Assembly: GCF_024171815.1 (NCBI RefSeq)
Contig: NZ_JAMTCJ010000003.1
Span: 1,054,001-1,118,000 of the forward strand
DNA: 64,000 nucleotides
Reading direction: 5' to 3'
Source: Williamsia maris
Lineage (GTDB): Bacteria; Actinomycetota; Actinomycetes; Mycobacteriales; Mycobacteriaceae
Positions 49,433 through 58,261 of this stretch are shown in pieces. Position numbers and translations under genes: made by a program. Positions within the stretch are counted from its first letter, which is position 1. Each line of letters starts with the position of its first letter. The notes under the pieces were generated by a model, which had not been told where the DNA came from, did not search any database, and saw nothing but the letters and a program-made list of their open reading frames with translations.

Positions 49433-49903
49433 TCAGGCCGGTGTGGCGACGTCCGGGGTCGACGAGGCGGTGTCGGTCGTGTCGGTTCGACGGCGGCGTG
49501 AGATCTCCGCGAGCAGGACCATCACCGCGACCACGAACAGCCACGTGTAGCCCGCTATGGACACGGCCGGGATGATCGACAGGCCCGCATCCCGACCCGC
49601 GACGCGCACGAGATCGGGGTTCGCGCTGTCATATTCGACGCTGATGCGTTGTCCGACAGCGAGTTCGGTGGGATAGAAGATGCCGAGGCGCGGGCTGCGG
49701 ACCTGGCCGTCAGGGGTGTAGAAGCGCACCGTCGACTTGGTCGAGCCCGCCGTCACGACGTCCGCGGTGGCCGTCGCGAGGTTGTCGTCGATGGACGCGT
49801 CGTCGCGGTAACACCCGGCCACCATCACGGCCATCATGATCGTCACGATCCCGGCGACGATCAGCAGACCGATCTGCGTGCGTCGGAGGTGGGTCGGGGA
49901 CAT
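49433..49903 (-). CDS. DUF3592-like membrane protein
   Basis: A 156-residue protein with two membrane helices: [21 protein letters not shown] near 11-31 and [18 protein letters not shown] near 117-134. Between them is an extracytoplasmic beta domain ([45 protein letters not shown]) characteristic of DUF3592. The C-terminus is Thr/Asp-rich. It sits between menD and mgtA, the same place as Rv0556. No enzymatic motif; function unknown. Confidence 0.8.
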   Translation of the reverse strand: MSPTHLRRTQIGLLIVAGIVTIMMAVMVAGCYRDDASIDDNLATATADVVTAGSTKSTVRFYTPDGQVRSPRLGIFYPTELAVGQRISVEYDSANPDLVRVAGRDAGLSIIPAVSIAGYTWLFVVAVMVLLAEISRRRRTDTTDTASSTPDVATPA

Positions 49904-49925
49904 GCGTCAGAGACTACTTAGCCAA

Positions 49926-50021
49926 CGGAGCGAGAGCGGGCCCTCCGTCATGAAACGGAGGGTCGCCGAGTGAGGATCGAGCGCAGCGAGGCCCGGAGCG
50001 AGAGCGGGCCCTCCGTCATGA
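49926..50021. repeat. 28-bp direct repeat with hairpin after menD
   Basis: The same 28 bases, CGGAGCGAGAGCGGGCC plus CTCCGTCATGA, occur at 49926-49953 and 49994-50021. The second copy contains the menD stop codon. CCCTCCGT/ACGGAGGG downstream of the first copy forms an 8-bp hairpin that may terminate menD transcription. Confidence 0.8.
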
Positions 50022-51662
50022 GCTCAGCCCGCGTGCGATGGCGGCGTGCAGGTCGCGGAGGCGGTCGCGGTCGGTGGGGACCTCGATGACCTGCAGACCG
50101 CTCGATTCCTCGGCGAGCGCGGCGGGCAGCCCGGCGAGGTCGACGCGACGGTGGGTGACGCCGAATCCGGCGCAGAGTGCGGCGAGATCGGTGCGATGCG
50201 GGGTGCCGAAGACGCGCTCGAAGGCGTCGTCGTACTCGACGCCGGAGAACCGTCGTTGCCCCTGCTCGAGCAGACCGAAGATGCCGCCGCCGTCGTCGTT
50301 GGCCACGACGATCGTCAGGTTGCGCGGACGCGGTTCGGCGGGCCCGATGAGCAGTCCGGACGCATCGTGGACGAAGGTCAGGTCGCCCATGAAAGCGACC
50401 GTGCGCACGTCGTCGGCGGTCAGCGCGGCACCGATGGCGGTGGACACCGTCCCGTCGATGCCGGCCACGCCGCGGTTGGACAGGACGCGCACCTCCGGCG
50501 ACACCCGCCCGGCCAGCGCGACGTCACGGATGGGGTTGGACGCCCCGACCACCAGTTGCTCGCCGGGGCGCAGGGCCGCGCTGACGACCCGGGCGACGTG
50601 CAGACCGGTCACCGTCCCGGGCCGGTCCAGCTCGGCGTCGACGGATCCGACGGCACGCTGCTGCACGTCGGAGCAGGCCTTGAGCCACTCCTCCGAGCAA
50701 TGGCCGCTGACCTCGGCGCGGGTGCCGGTGGCCAGGACGTTGCCCGACACATCGGGCCAGCGCGGGCCGGTGGTCAGGGCGTAGACGCGGACGTCTCGGT
50801 CGGCGAGCAGGTTCGCGACCTGTCGGTGCAGCGTCGGCCGACCGCAGATGATGGCCTGCTTGGGCTTCAGCAACCCGAGTGCCAGCGGATGGAGCGGGTT
50901 CGCCGGCGCGGGCGCGGTGGGTTCGGCGACCGTCGGTATCCGGGCCAGCTCCTCCCGCACGCCGGCACCGTGCCCGGAGACGACCACGGTGTCCTCGGTG
51001 AGGTCGATCTCGATGGGCACGTCGAGGCGTCCGACCTCGGCTGTGGTCCACGGTCGTCCGCCGTCGCGTCCGACGAACTCGCCGAGGCCGTCGTGCGGAC
51101 CGACCCCCTCCTCGGGCACGAGGGGTTCGCGCAGCGGGATGTCGAACTGGACCGGACCCGCGTTGCCCGTTCGCGCGCCGCGGGCGGCGGCGAGGACGCG
51201 ACCGACGCCGGAACGCCACTGACTGTTGGTGTCGAGGTCCTGCTCGGCGAGGCCGAGGCTGATGGCCGCGCGGACCTGGGTGCCGAAGATGCCGAACTGT
51301 TCGATGGTCTGGTTCGCGCCGGAGCCGAGGAGCTCGTAGGGCCGGTTGGCGCTGACGACCACCAGCGGGACGCGGGCGTAGTTGGCCTCGTAGACCGCCG
51401 GGCTCATGTTGGCCACCGCGGTGCCGCTGGTCATGACGATCGGGACCGGCTGGCGTGAGGCCATGGCCAGGCCGAGGGCGAGGTATCCGGCGGTCCGCTC
51501 GTCGATGCGCACGTGCAGTCGCAGCAGGCCGGCGGTGTCGGCGGCGTGCAGGGCGAACGCGAGCGGCGCGTTGCGGGACCCGGGACACAACACGGCCTCA
51601 CGCACCCCACCGCGGATCATCTCGTCGACGATGACGCGGGCCTGGACGGTGGACGGGTTCAT
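50016..51662 (-). CDS. menD: SEPHCHC synthase MenD
   Basis: ThDP enzyme that adds a 2-oxoglutarate-derived succinic semialdehyde to isochorismate, the first committed step of menaquinone synthesis. The 548 residues show [27 protein letters not shown] at the N-terminus, the activating Glu region [42 protein letters not shown], and the ThDP/magnesium motif [12 protein letters not shown] with [16 protein letters not shown]. Length and motifs are complete. Starts at ATG 51662. Confidence 0.95.
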   Translation of the reverse strand: MNPSTVQARVIVDEMIRGGVREAVLCPGSRNAPLAFALHAADTAGLLRLHVRIDERTAGYLALGLAMASRQPVPIVMTSGTAVANMSPAVYEANYARVPLVVVSANRPYELLGSGANQTIEQFGIFGTQVRAAISLGLAEQDLDTNSQWRSGVGRVLAAARGARTGNAGPVQFDIPLREPLVPEEGVGPHDGLGEFVGRDGGRPWTTAEVGRLDVPIEIDLTEDTVVVSGHGAGVREELARIPTVAEPTAPAPANPLHPLALGLLKPKQAIICGRPTLHRQVANLLADRDVRVYALTTGPRWPDVSGNVLATGTRAEVSGHCSEEWLKACSDVQQRAVGSVDAELDRPGTVTGLHVARVVSAALRPGEQLVVGASNPIRDVALAGRVSPEVRVLSNRGVAGIDGTVSTAIGAALTADDVRTVAFMGDLTFVHDASGLLIGPAEPRPRNLTIVVANDDGGGIFGLLEQGQRRFSGVEYDDAFERVFGTPHRTDLAALCAGFGVTHRRVDLAGLPAALAEESSGLQVIEVPTDRDRLRDLHAAIARGLSS

Positions 51663-51716
51663 CAGACCAGGTTAATCCCGAATACAGATGGTCAACCGCG
51701 ACGTCCGCCACACCGC

Positions 51717-52499
51717 TCAGGCGCCCGCGCCGCCGTCGACAGGAAGGATCGCACCGGTGACCATCGAGGCACGGTCGCTGAGCAACCACGCGGCAGCCTC
51801 GGCGACCTCGCGGGGTGAGGCCATCCGGCCCATCGGGGACGCCGCGATCGTCGCGTCGATCACGCCCGGTGACCGCGCGTCCCAGTCGAGCATCATCTCG
51901 GTGGTGGTGCCGCCGGGGGTGATCGCGTTGACACGGATGCCTTCGGGAGCCCAACTGACCGCCGCCGATTCGGTGATGCTGTTCAGCGCACGCTTCATGG
52001 CGCCGTAGGCAGGGAGCATGGGGTTGGCGCGGCGGCTGCCGACACTCGACGTGTTCACGATCGCCCCACCGCCGCTGGTGCGCATCACGGCGACCTCGGC
52101 GGTCATCGCGACCCAGTGCGCCCGGAAGTTCACGGCGAACTGGTCGTCGATGTCGACGTCGGTGGTTGTGTCGAGCGGACCGGGTTGCTGCACGATGCCG
52201 CCGTTGTTGAACGCACCGTCGAGCCGGCCGTGCAGGTCGGCGACACGTCCGACGGCGCCGCGAATGCTCGCGGCATCGGCCAGATCGACGGTGACGGCGT
52301 CGGCGACACCACCGGCGGCCCTGATCTCGGTGACGATGCGATCGAGTGCGTCGGTGCTGCGGGCGGCGAGGACGACCGACGCCCCTTCCGCCGAGAATAG
52401 GTGGGCCGCGGCGGCACCGATGCCGCGGCTCGCGCCGGTGATGAAGATGACCTTGCCTGCCAGCAGTCCGATGGGTGCGCTGTCGTGTGAGTTCGTCAT
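51717..52499 (-). CDS. Short-chain dehydrogenase/reductase
   Basis: A 260-residue classical SDR. Cofactor motif TGASRGIG at 21-28, NNGG (variant of NNAG) after the fourth strand, catalytic Ser in NTSSVGS, and YGAMK with Tyr and Lys near 164-168. The Arg after strand 2 (AARSTDA) suggests NADP(H). It is divergent from an MmyB-type XRE regulator with 85 bases between starts, a common regulator-target layout in actinobacteria. Substrate unknown. Confidence 0.88.
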   Translation of the reverse strand: MTNSHDSAPIGLLAGKVIFITGASRGIGAAAAHLFSAEGASVVLAARSTDALDRIVTEIRAAGGVADAVTVDLADAASIRGAVGRVADLHGRLDGAFNNGGIVQQPGPLDTTTDVDIDDQFAVNFRAHWVAMTAEVAVMRTSGGGAIVNTSSVGSRRANPMLPAYGAMKRALNSITESAAVSWAPEGIRVNAITPGGTTTEMMLDWDARSPGVIDATIAASPMGRMASPREVAEAAAWLLSDRASMVTGAILPVDGGAGA

Positions 52500-52584
52500 G
52501 ACGCCAGCCTGCGACGACGACCCGACCCTATTCAGGCACAGTCGGTACTACCCTGCGCCGTCGCGTAGCGCGCACACTCGGGAC

Positions 52585-53433
52585 ATGGACAAGCAGGAGT
52601 TGGGCGCCTTCCTCCGCAGCCGACGCGAGCGCCTCCGACCTGAGGACGTGGGGCTGCCTGCGGGACCTCGCCGACGCACGCCGGGTCTACGACGCGAGGA
52701 GGTCGCCGTTCTCGCGCACATCTCCACCGAGTACTACGTACGGCTCGAACAGGGCCGAGCCCCACGCCCGTCGGCAGATGTGCTCGCCGGGATCGCCGGA
52801 GCGCTCCGGCTCACCGGTCCCGAGTCCACGCATCTCCATCTTCTCGCCGGCACCGCCCCGAACCGATCGGGGCTGCACTCTCGGCAGGTCCGACCGAGCA
52901 TCGCCGAACTGCTGCACCGCATTCCGGCGACCGCCGGGTTCGTGATCTCCGCCGCGTTCGACGTACTCGCCTGGAACGATCTCGCCGCGGCGCTGATGGA
53001 GGACTTCGGCGCCCGCACCCCGGACGACCGGAATCTGGCCCGGAACGCCTTTCTGTCGGGAGTGCCCGACGGCGAGGCGCTGTACGGCATCTCCGACGCC
53101 GCCGAATTCCGACAGAGCGTGGTGATGGAACTACGAACTGCATCGGCTCGCTATCCCGATGACCCCTCGATCCGGACGCTCGTCGACGAACTCCGCAGCG
53201 GCAATGACGAATTCGCACGTCTCTGGGAGCGCAATGACGTGCAACCGCCATCGATGCTGACCAAGACCTTCACTCACCCCATCGTCGGCCGGCTCACCCT
53301 TGACTGCGATGTCCTACATCTCGCCGACCGTGACCAGCATCTGGTGCTGTACACCGCGCCGGTCGGATCCTCCGCTGCCGAGAGCCTGGCTTTCCTGGGA
53401 GCGCTCGGCGCCGACGGCATCGCGGCCCGCTGA
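52585..53433 (+). CDS. XRE regulator with MmyB-like ligand domain
   Basis: A 282-residue regulator: N-terminal HTH of the MmyB type (LGAFLRSRRERLRPEDVGLP, RRTPGLRREEVAVLAHISTEYYVRLEQGR at about 7-60) followed by the MmyB ligand-binding PAS-like domain (FDVLAWNDLAAALM, NLARNAFL, LTLDCDVLHLADRDQHLVLYTA), which binds fatty-acid-like ligands in the structurally known member. Start ATG 52585. It probably controls the divergent SDR; the effector is unknown. Confidence 0.88.
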   Translation: MDKQELGAFLRSRRERLRPEDVGLPAGPRRRTPGLRREEVAVLAHISTEYYVRLEQGRAPRPSADVLAGIAGALRLTGPESTHLHLLAGTAPNRSGLHSRQVRPSIAELLHRIPATAGFVISAAFDVLAWNDLAAALMEDFGARTPDDRNLARNAFLSGVPDGEALYGISDAAEFRQSVVMELRTASARYPDDPSIRTLVDELRSGNDEFARLWERNDVQPPSMLTKTFTHPIVGRLTLDCDVLHLADRDQHLVLYTAPVGSSAAESLAFLGALGADGIAAR

Positions 53434-53483
53434 GCACTGCACATGGCCACGACGCCTGCGAGCAGGTCAGGAGTTGGGGTCGA

Positions 53484-53588
53484 CGTGCCCAACTGACGGC
53501 GTTACGTGCCCAACTGGCGGGGCTACGTGCCCAACTGGCGGGGTTACGTGCCCAACTGGCGGGGTTGCGTGCCCAACTGGCGGGGTCA
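53484..53588. repeat. Array of five 21-bp tandem repeats
   Basis: Five units at 53484, 53505, 53526, 53547 and 53568, each CGTGCCCAACTGGCGGGGT with a few changes (first unit has TGACGGCG), with no spacer. The array fills most of the gap between the XRE regulator and the cytochrome b561 gene, and the last unit ends in the cytochrome stop codon (TCA at 53586-53588). An open frame through it is a by-product of the 21-bp (seven-codon) period. Confidence 0.92.
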
Positions 53589-54239
53589 CCCCCGCGATGC
53601 GTCGGAGTCGGGCGTGCTGTCACCGGCGGCCACCTCGTCGGCCCAGGCGCCGTGCTCGGTCTGGGCCCACCACTCCGACACCGACCCGGTGCGCATCCCG
53701 CGTCGCGCCTCGGCGTCACCGAGCGCCATCGCGATGTGCCCGAGCACCAGGATCCCGACACCGAGCGCGAACCAGTCGTGGGCGAACGTCGCGCCCGACC
53801 GGTACGACAGGCCCACGAGGCTGGGGAAGTACATCAGCACCCCGGTCCCGAAGAGCACGACAATCGACCCGGCCTGGAGTGCACCGTTGAGTTTCTGGCC
53901 GGCGTTGAACTTGCCGACCTGGATGGTGCCGTCGCGACGAGTCCTGCTGCGCAACCACTTCCAGTCGGTCGGCAGGAAACGGTTGAGCCGACGCAGGTCG
54001 TCACGGTAGCCCGGCGACGCCAATCCGAGGATCAGCGGGACCGGCAGCGCGAAGCCGGCGTAGACGTGCACGATCTCGATGAGGTGGCGGTTGCCGACGA
54101 GAATGGCCAGCGACGAGACGTAGAGGAACGCGGCGGTGACGATGCAGATGATCATCAGGACCGTGACCGACCAGTGCACCGCGCGGGCCGTCCGGCCGAA
54201 GCGCGGGAGGTCACTCGTCGATGGTGCCGTCGAGCTCAT
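53586..54239 (-). CDS. Cytochrome b561-type membrane protein
   Basis: A 217-residue di-haem b-type cytochrome of the cytochrome b/b6 (b561, FdnI-like) superfamily: four helices, with candidate haem histidines His22 (ARAVHWSVTVL), His52/His58 (RHLIEIVHVYAGFA), His154 region (FAHDWFALG) and a later LGHIAMALG. It overlaps the upstream molybdoenzyme gene by 29 bases, so it is almost certainly the membrane electron-transfer partner of that exported enzyme. Start ATG 54239. Confidence 0.83.
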   Translation of the reverse strand: MSSTAPSTSDLPRFGRTARAVHWSVTVLMIICIVTAAFLYVSSLAILVGNRHLIEIVHVYAGFALPVPLILGLASPGYRDDLRRLNRFLPTDWKWLRSRTRRDGTIQVGKFNAGQKLNGALQAGSIVVLFGTGVLMYFPSLVGLSYRSGATFAHDWFALGVGILVLGHIAMALGDAEARRGMRTGSVSEWWAQTEHGAWADEVAAGDSTPDSDASRG

Positions 54240-54921
54240 ATCCGCGCCTCTCCCAGTAGCCGGGGATCTCCTCGGTCGTCAGCTCGATCCCCGACAGCCA
54301 CTTCGTGCTCTTGTATCCGTACTGCCCACCGACATACATCCGCACCGGCCCACCGTGGTCGTGGGTGACCGGGGCGTCGAGCATGCGCAGCGCGACCAGG
54401 CAGTCGGCGCGGCGCGCCTTGTCCAGCGGGAGGCTCTCGGTGTACGTGCCGTCGAACGATCGGAACCGCACCGCGGTCGCGCCGGGGCGCGGGGCGGCGC
54501 GGTCGATCAGCGTCGACAGCGTGACACCGGTCCACGCGACGTCGGGGACCCGCCAGCCGGTGACGCAGTGGAACGTCTCGGTCAGGTCGGTCTGCGGCAT
54601 CCGCTGCAGATCGGTCAGCGAGTACGTCCCGGGGGTGGCGACCTCGCCGCCGACGGTCAGGCTGTAGTCGCCCGCGTCGCGCTCGGGCACCGACCCGACC
54701 ACCGAGTAGAACCGGAAGGTGTCGCCGAGCGGGAGGAGCGCGACCAGTCCGGTCGGGTCGTTGGCCATCACCGGGGCGAGCCAGCGCGACAACGCGTTCT
54801 GCGCCTCGGATCCCGCCACGACACCGACGGCACCGAGCCCGACGAGACCGAGAAAGATGCGGCGTCCCACCGGTTTTCCGTGCGACGGGCCCACGCTCGG
54901 GTTCTCGGATGAGCCGGGCAT
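54211..54921 (-). CDS. Tat-exported molybdopterin oxidoreductase (sulphite-oxidase family)
   Basis: A 236-residue sulphite-oxidase-fold protein. N-terminal twin-arginine-like signal GRRIFLGLVGLGAVGVVAGS near 19-38, then a Moco domain with cofactor ligand Cys in ETFHCVTGWRVPDVAWTGV and a substrate-side segment MYVGGQYGYKSTKWLSGIEL. No haem or dimerisation domain, so it resembles MsrP/YedY more than true sulphite oxidases. MsrP repairs oxidised methionines with electrons from a membrane haem partner; here the partner would be the overlapping b561 gene. Substrate not established. Confidence 0.87.
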   Translation of the reverse strand: MPGSSENPSVGPSHGKPVGRRIFLGLVGLGAVGVVAGSEAQNALSRWLAPVMANDPTGLVALLPLGDTFRFYSVVGSVPERDAGDYSLTVGGEVATPGTYSLTDLQRMPQTDLTETFHCVTGWRVPDVAWTGVTLSTLIDRAAPRPGATAVRFRSFDGTYTESLPLDKARRADCLVALRMLDAPVTHDHGGPVRMYVGGQYGYKSTKWLSGIELTTEEIPGYWERRGYELDGTIDE

Positions 54922-54925
54922 GGGG

Positions 54926-55117
54926 CTAGCGGAGACGCCCGCGTGCGCCGAAGACGATCATCACGACACCGACGATCACCACGATCGGGCCCGCGATGGA
55001 CCAGAAGACGGTGTTGCTCATCGCACTGCCTTCCAGGACACCGATTCCTTGGAGGAAAAAGACAAATCCGAACAGGGTGATGATGACCCCCGCGACCAGG
55101 TAGACCGGCTTGCGCAT
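54926..55117 (-). CDS. Small two-helix membrane protein
   Basis: A 63-residue hydrophobic protein: VYLVAGVIITLFGFVFFLQGIGVL near 5-28 and VFWSIAGPIVVIVGVVMIVFG near 38-58, ending in GARGRLR. The start is ATG 55117 with GAGGAG upstream. It ends five bases before the molybdoenzyme start on the same strand and may be co-transcribed with it. Similar short proteins are common in actinobacteria without known role. Confidence 0.75.
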   Translation of the reverse strand: MRKPVYLVAGVIITLFGFVFFLQGIGVLEGSAMSNTVFWSIAGPIVVIVGVVMIVFGARGRLR

Positions 55118-55155
55118 GGATACTCCTCGCGAGGTGGGCGACGCGACTGCGTCGT

Positions 55156-55617
55156 TCACGATCCTACGCGCGGCATCAGATGTCCTACGCGGTCCGCGGC
55201 GAGCCGCTCGAGCAGCGGCACACACAGCATGATCAGTCCGCGCTCGGTCTCGTCAAGGTTGTGCGCGACGGCCTCCGCGAGCCACTCGTCGCGTTTGGCC
55301 CGGTCGTCGAGGAGTAGTTCCCGACCCGCGTCGGTGAGTTCGACGAGCTGGCGCCGACGGTCGTCCGGATCGGTGCGCCGGACGATCAACTCCGCGTCGT
55401 CGAGCTTGTTCATGCTCACCGTCAGCGACTGCACGCGGACGTGCATGCGGGCGGCGAGGTCGGCGACGGTGGTGGTCCCGGACCGGTCGAGGTAGCCCAG
55501 CACCGTGACCTGCGTGAGCGTCAGGCCGTGGTCGCCGCGATGCAGGCGGGCGGCCCGCGCCACCGACATGATCGCCTCACGCAGCCGGGTCGCCTCGTCC
55601 GTGTCGATCGCCGTCAT
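55156..55617 (-). CDS. MarR family transcriptional regulator
   Basis: A 153-residue MarR protein: dimerisation helices at both ends and a winged helix at about 32-98 with LTLTQVTVLGYLDRSGTTTVADLAARMHVRVQSLTVSMNKLDDAELIVRRTDPDDRRR-type wording (DDRRR in the wing). It is divergent from the AbrB-family transporter gene, 85 bases apart. The spacer has a perfect TACCAAG-N6-CTTGGTA dyad at 55681-55700 and a TACCAAG half-site at the regulator's own start (55617-55623), so it likely represses both. Effector unknown. Confidence 0.9.
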   Translation of the reverse strand: MTAIDTDEATRLREAIMSVARAARLHRGDHGLTLTQVTVLGYLDRSGTTTVADLAARMHVRVQSLTVSMNKLDDAELIVRRTDPDDRRRQLVELTDAGRELLLDDRAKRDEWLAEAVAHNLDETERGLIMLCVPLLERLAADRVGHLMPRVGS

Positions 55618-55680
55618 ACCAAGAAGATAACGCAGACAACGTCACCGACGGACCGAAAGGTCCGGTTCGCGTCCGTGGAA

Positions 55681-55700
55681 TACCAAGAGTAAGCTTGGTA
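55681..55700 (+). promoter_or_regulatory. MarR-type operator over the transporter promoter
   Basis: Perfect inverted repeat TACCAAG / CTTGGTA with a 6-base centre. TAAGCT (55690-55695) inside it fits a -10 element eight bases before ATG 55703, so the message would be leaderless and the bound repressor would cover the promoter. Confidence 0.75.
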
Positions 55701-55702
55701 AA

Positions 55703-56824
55703 ATGCTGCTGCGCTGGTCGGGACTGATCCTTCTCACCGCTGTCGCATCGGTCGGCCTGGAGTTGTTGTCGGTGCCGTCGGCGGCCCTGTTCGCGGGACT
55801 CGTGATCGCGGCCGCGCTCGCTCTGGCCGGTCTGGCGCCGCGGGCCCATGGCGACCGACCCCCGATGCCCCGACCATTCGGCCTCGCGGCGCAGGGCGTC
55901 CTCGGCGTCTACATCGGCACGATGGTCTCCCCCGACGTCCTCACCGGACTCGGCTCCGCGTGGGTACCGGTGGTCGTGGTCGCGGTGGGGACCCTGGCGC
56001 TGTCGGTGGGCGGCGGCGCGCTGCTCGGACTGCACCGCAAGGTCGACCCGCTGACCGGGTCGCTGGCCCTCGTCGCCGGCGGCGCCTCCGGACTGGTCGC
56101 CCTCACCCGCGAACTGGGCGGCGACGAACGCATGGTCGCGGTGATCCAGTACGTCCGGGTCGGGCTCGTGACGGTGACCATGCCGATCGTGGCGACGGTC
56201 GTGTTCAACGCCCACACCGGATCCGGCTCCGGAGGCGGCATCTCCGCATCCGTCCTCGGCACCGACGGTATCGGTCCGCAACTCTGGGGACTGTTGCTGA
56301 CCGCTGTGTGTATGGGCGTCGGCATCACCCTCGGTCGCGTCGTCCGACTCCCCGCCGCGGGCCTGCTGGGCCCGTTGGTGCTGACGGTGATCGCCGAGCT
56401 GACCGGCATCGCCGGATCGGCAGCGGTCCCGTTGGTCCTGGTGACGCTCGGTTACGCGATCATCGGCTGGCAGGCCGGACTCGGGTTCACCATGGACAGC
56501 CTGCGCGCGATCGGCCGCGTCCTGCCGTACGCCGTGGGCCTGATCATCGCGATCGGCGTCGGCAGCGCCGGCCTCGGCGTACTGCTCAGCCTGTGGACCG
56601 GCGAATCCATGTTCGACTCCTACCTGGCGACCACCCCGGGAGGTATCTACGCCGTGTTGGCGGCCGCGGCGGCCGCCGGGTCGAACATCACCTTCGTCGT
56701 CGCCGCGCAGATCGTCCGTGTCCTGCTGATGCTGTTCATCGCGCCCGCCGCGGCGCGGCTCTACCAGCGCTTCCGCAACCGGAACGTCGTCGCCGAACCC
56801 GAGATGGCCGACTCGACGACGTGA
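55703..56824 (+). CDS. AbrB family (DUF-type duplicated) membrane transporter
   Basis: A 373-residue protein with about ten membrane helices and an internal duplication: AQGVLGVYIGTMVSPDVL in the first half and LVTLGYAIIGWQAGLGFTMDSLRAIG in the second, both typical of the AbrB family of putative regulators/transporters once called ammonia monooxygenase. GGASGLVALTRELGGDERMVA and LATTPGGIYAVLAAAAAAGSN are matching loop segments (P-G-G). It is expected to be a small-molecule exporter under MarR control. Substrate unknown. Confidence 0.85.
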   Translation: MLLRWSGLILLTAVASVGLELLSVPSAALFAGLVIAAALALAGLAPRAHGDRPPMPRPFGLAAQGVLGVYIGTMVSPDVLTGLGSAWVPVVVVAVGTLALSVGGGALLGLHRKVDPLTGSLALVAGGASGLVALTRELGGDERMVAVIQYVRVGLVTVTMPIVATVVFNAHTGSGSGGGISASVLGTDGIGPQLWGLLLTAVCMGVGITLGRVVRLPAAGLLGPLVLTVIAELTGIAGSAAVPLVLVTLGYAIIGWQAGLGFTMDSLRAIGRVLPYAVGLIIAIGVGSAGLGVLLSLWTGESMFDSYLATTPGGIYAVLAAAAAAGSNITFVVAAQIVRVLLMLFIAPAAARLYQRFRNRNVVAEPEMADSTT

Positions 56825-56857
56825 CCGACCCTCGGGGTGCCCGACTAGGGTCAGGGC

Positions 56858-58111
56858 ATGACTGATTCCAGCCGCGAATTCGACGTCGTCGTCTTCGGAG
56901 CCACGGGCTTCGTGGGCATCCTGACCGCCAAGTACCTGGCCGAACACGCTCCCGCCGGGACGCGCGTCGCACTCGCCGGGCGCACCCAGGCCAAGCTCGA
57001 GAAGACCCGCGCCTCGTTGCCCGTCGCCGCGAAGGACTGGCCGCTGATCGTCGCCGACGCCGACTCCCCCGCATCTCTCGACGCGATGGCCGCGCGAACC
57101 CGCGTCGTCTGCACCACGGTCGGCCCCTACCTCAAGTACGGCGAGTCCGTGCTCGCCGCGACCGTCAACGCCGGCTCCGACTACGTCGACCTGACCGGCG
57201 AGGTCCCGTTCGTCCGACTGTCCATCGACAAGTTCGGCGAGCAGGCCGCGTCCAACGGCGCCCGCATCGTCCACTCCTGCGGTTTCGACTCCGTGCCGTC
57301 CGACATCGGCGTCTACCTGCTCTACCGGGCGGTCACCGAGGCCGACGCCGGCGAACTCACCGACACCACGCTCGTGGTCTCGTCGTTCAAGGGTGGCTTC
57401 TCCGGCGGCACGATCGACTCCATGCGCGTCATCGCGCACGAGGCGAAGGACCCCGCCACCCGGCGCACCCTGCTCGACAAGCACGCGCTGTCGACCGGCC
57501 CCGGCGAGCACCGAACGAAGCGGCCCTCGGAGCCCAGCGACACCCTGATCGTCAACGCCAAGACCGTCGACCCGTCGCTGTCGGGAACGCTGGCGCCGTT
57601 CGTGATGGCCTCGCACAACACCCGCATCGTCCGCCGCACCAACGCGCTTCTCGACAACGCCTACGGCGATCGGTTCCGCTACGGCGAGGCGATGTCGGTG
57701 GGCAGCATCCCCGGTGTGTCGACGGCCGTGGCCGGCCTCGTCGCCGGTGGGATGGGCGCGTTCCTCGGCGCGATGGCGTTCACCCCCACCCGCAAGCTGC
57801 TCGACCGCATCCTGCCGAAGGCGGGCGACGGTCCTAGCGAGAAGGCCCGTGACGCAGGGCATTTCACCTGCGATGTGTACACCACCACCACGACCGGCAA
57901 GCGTTTCCGTTCCCGGGTGCGCGCGAGCGGCGACCCCGGTTACAAGGCCACCGCGGTGATGCTCGGCGAGAGCGCTCTCGCGTTGGCCCTCGATCGTGAC
58001 CGACTGCCCGACCGCTCAGGTGTGCTCACCCCGGCGGCCGCGATGGGCGATGTCCTCGTCGACCGTCTGCGTGATGCGGGCATGACGCTCACCGCCGAGC
58101 AGACCAGCTGA
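56858..58111 (+). CDS. Saccharopine-dehydrogenase-like / trans-acting enoyl-reductase family protein
   Basis: A 417-residue protein with N-terminal Rossmann motif VVFGATGFVGILTAKYLAEH near 11-30 and the conserved VGPYLKYGESVLAA and DYVDLTGEVPFVR blocks. A hydrophobic stretch near 285-310 (GVSTAVAGLVAGGMGAFLGAMAF) suggests membrane association. Mycobacterial relatives include a trans-acting enoyl reductase for phthiocerol lipids (Rv2953) and orthologues of unknown role (Rv2449c). No polyketide synthase lies nearby, so a general lipid-reductase role is only a guess. Start ATG 56858. Confidence 0.85.
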   Translation: MTDSSREFDVVVFGATGFVGILTAKYLAEHAPAGTRVALAGRTQAKLEKTRASLPVAAKDWPLIVADADSPASLDAMAARTRVVCTTVGPYLKYGESVLAATVNAGSDYVDLTGEVPFVRLSIDKFGEQAASNGARIVHSCGFDSVPSDIGVYLLYRAVTEADAGELTDTTLVVSSFKGGFSGGTIDSMRVIAHEAKDPATRRTLLDKHALSTGPGEHRTKRPSEPSDTLIVNAKTVDPSLSGTLAPFVMASHNTRIVRRTNALLDNAYGDRFRYGEAMSVGSIPGVSTAVAGLVAGGMGAFLGAMAFTPTRKLLDRILPKAGDGPSEKARDAGHFTCDVYTTTTTGKRFRSRVRASGDPGYKATAVMLGESALALALDRDRLPDRSGVLTPAAAMGDVLVDRLRDAGMTLTAEQTS

Positions 58112-58119
58112 CCCCACCG

Positions 58120-58193
58120 GTTGGGCCGTCCTTCCCGCGCGTTGGGCCGTTGTTCCCGCGCGTTGGGCCGTTGTTCCCGCGCGTTGGGCCGAC
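58120..58193. repeat. 21-bp tandem repeats between convergent genes
   Basis: Units GTTGGGCCGTTGTTCCCGCGC at 58120, 58141 and 58162 (the first with CC for TG) plus a partial unit at 58183. The step is exactly 21 bases with no spacer. Located just after the reductase stop and before the phosphatase gene's 3' end. Confidence 0.88.
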
Positions 58194-58261
58194 GATGGGT
58201 CGCCACCAGGAGAAGAGCCCAACGCGACGCGAATGAGGGCCCAGCCCGGCGCCGGACGGGA

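Noticed and set aside
53484-53588. Possible CRISPR array or repeat protein (VPNWRGY repeats)
   Set aside because: Units are adjacent with no spacers and no cas genes are near. The peptide repeats are only a consequence of a 21-bp period being divisible by three.
55577-57862. 761-codon minus-strand frame opposite the transporter and reductase genes
   Set aside because: Antisense shadow: Arg/Gly/Asp/His-rich sequence without domains, while both plus-strand products have clear family motifs.
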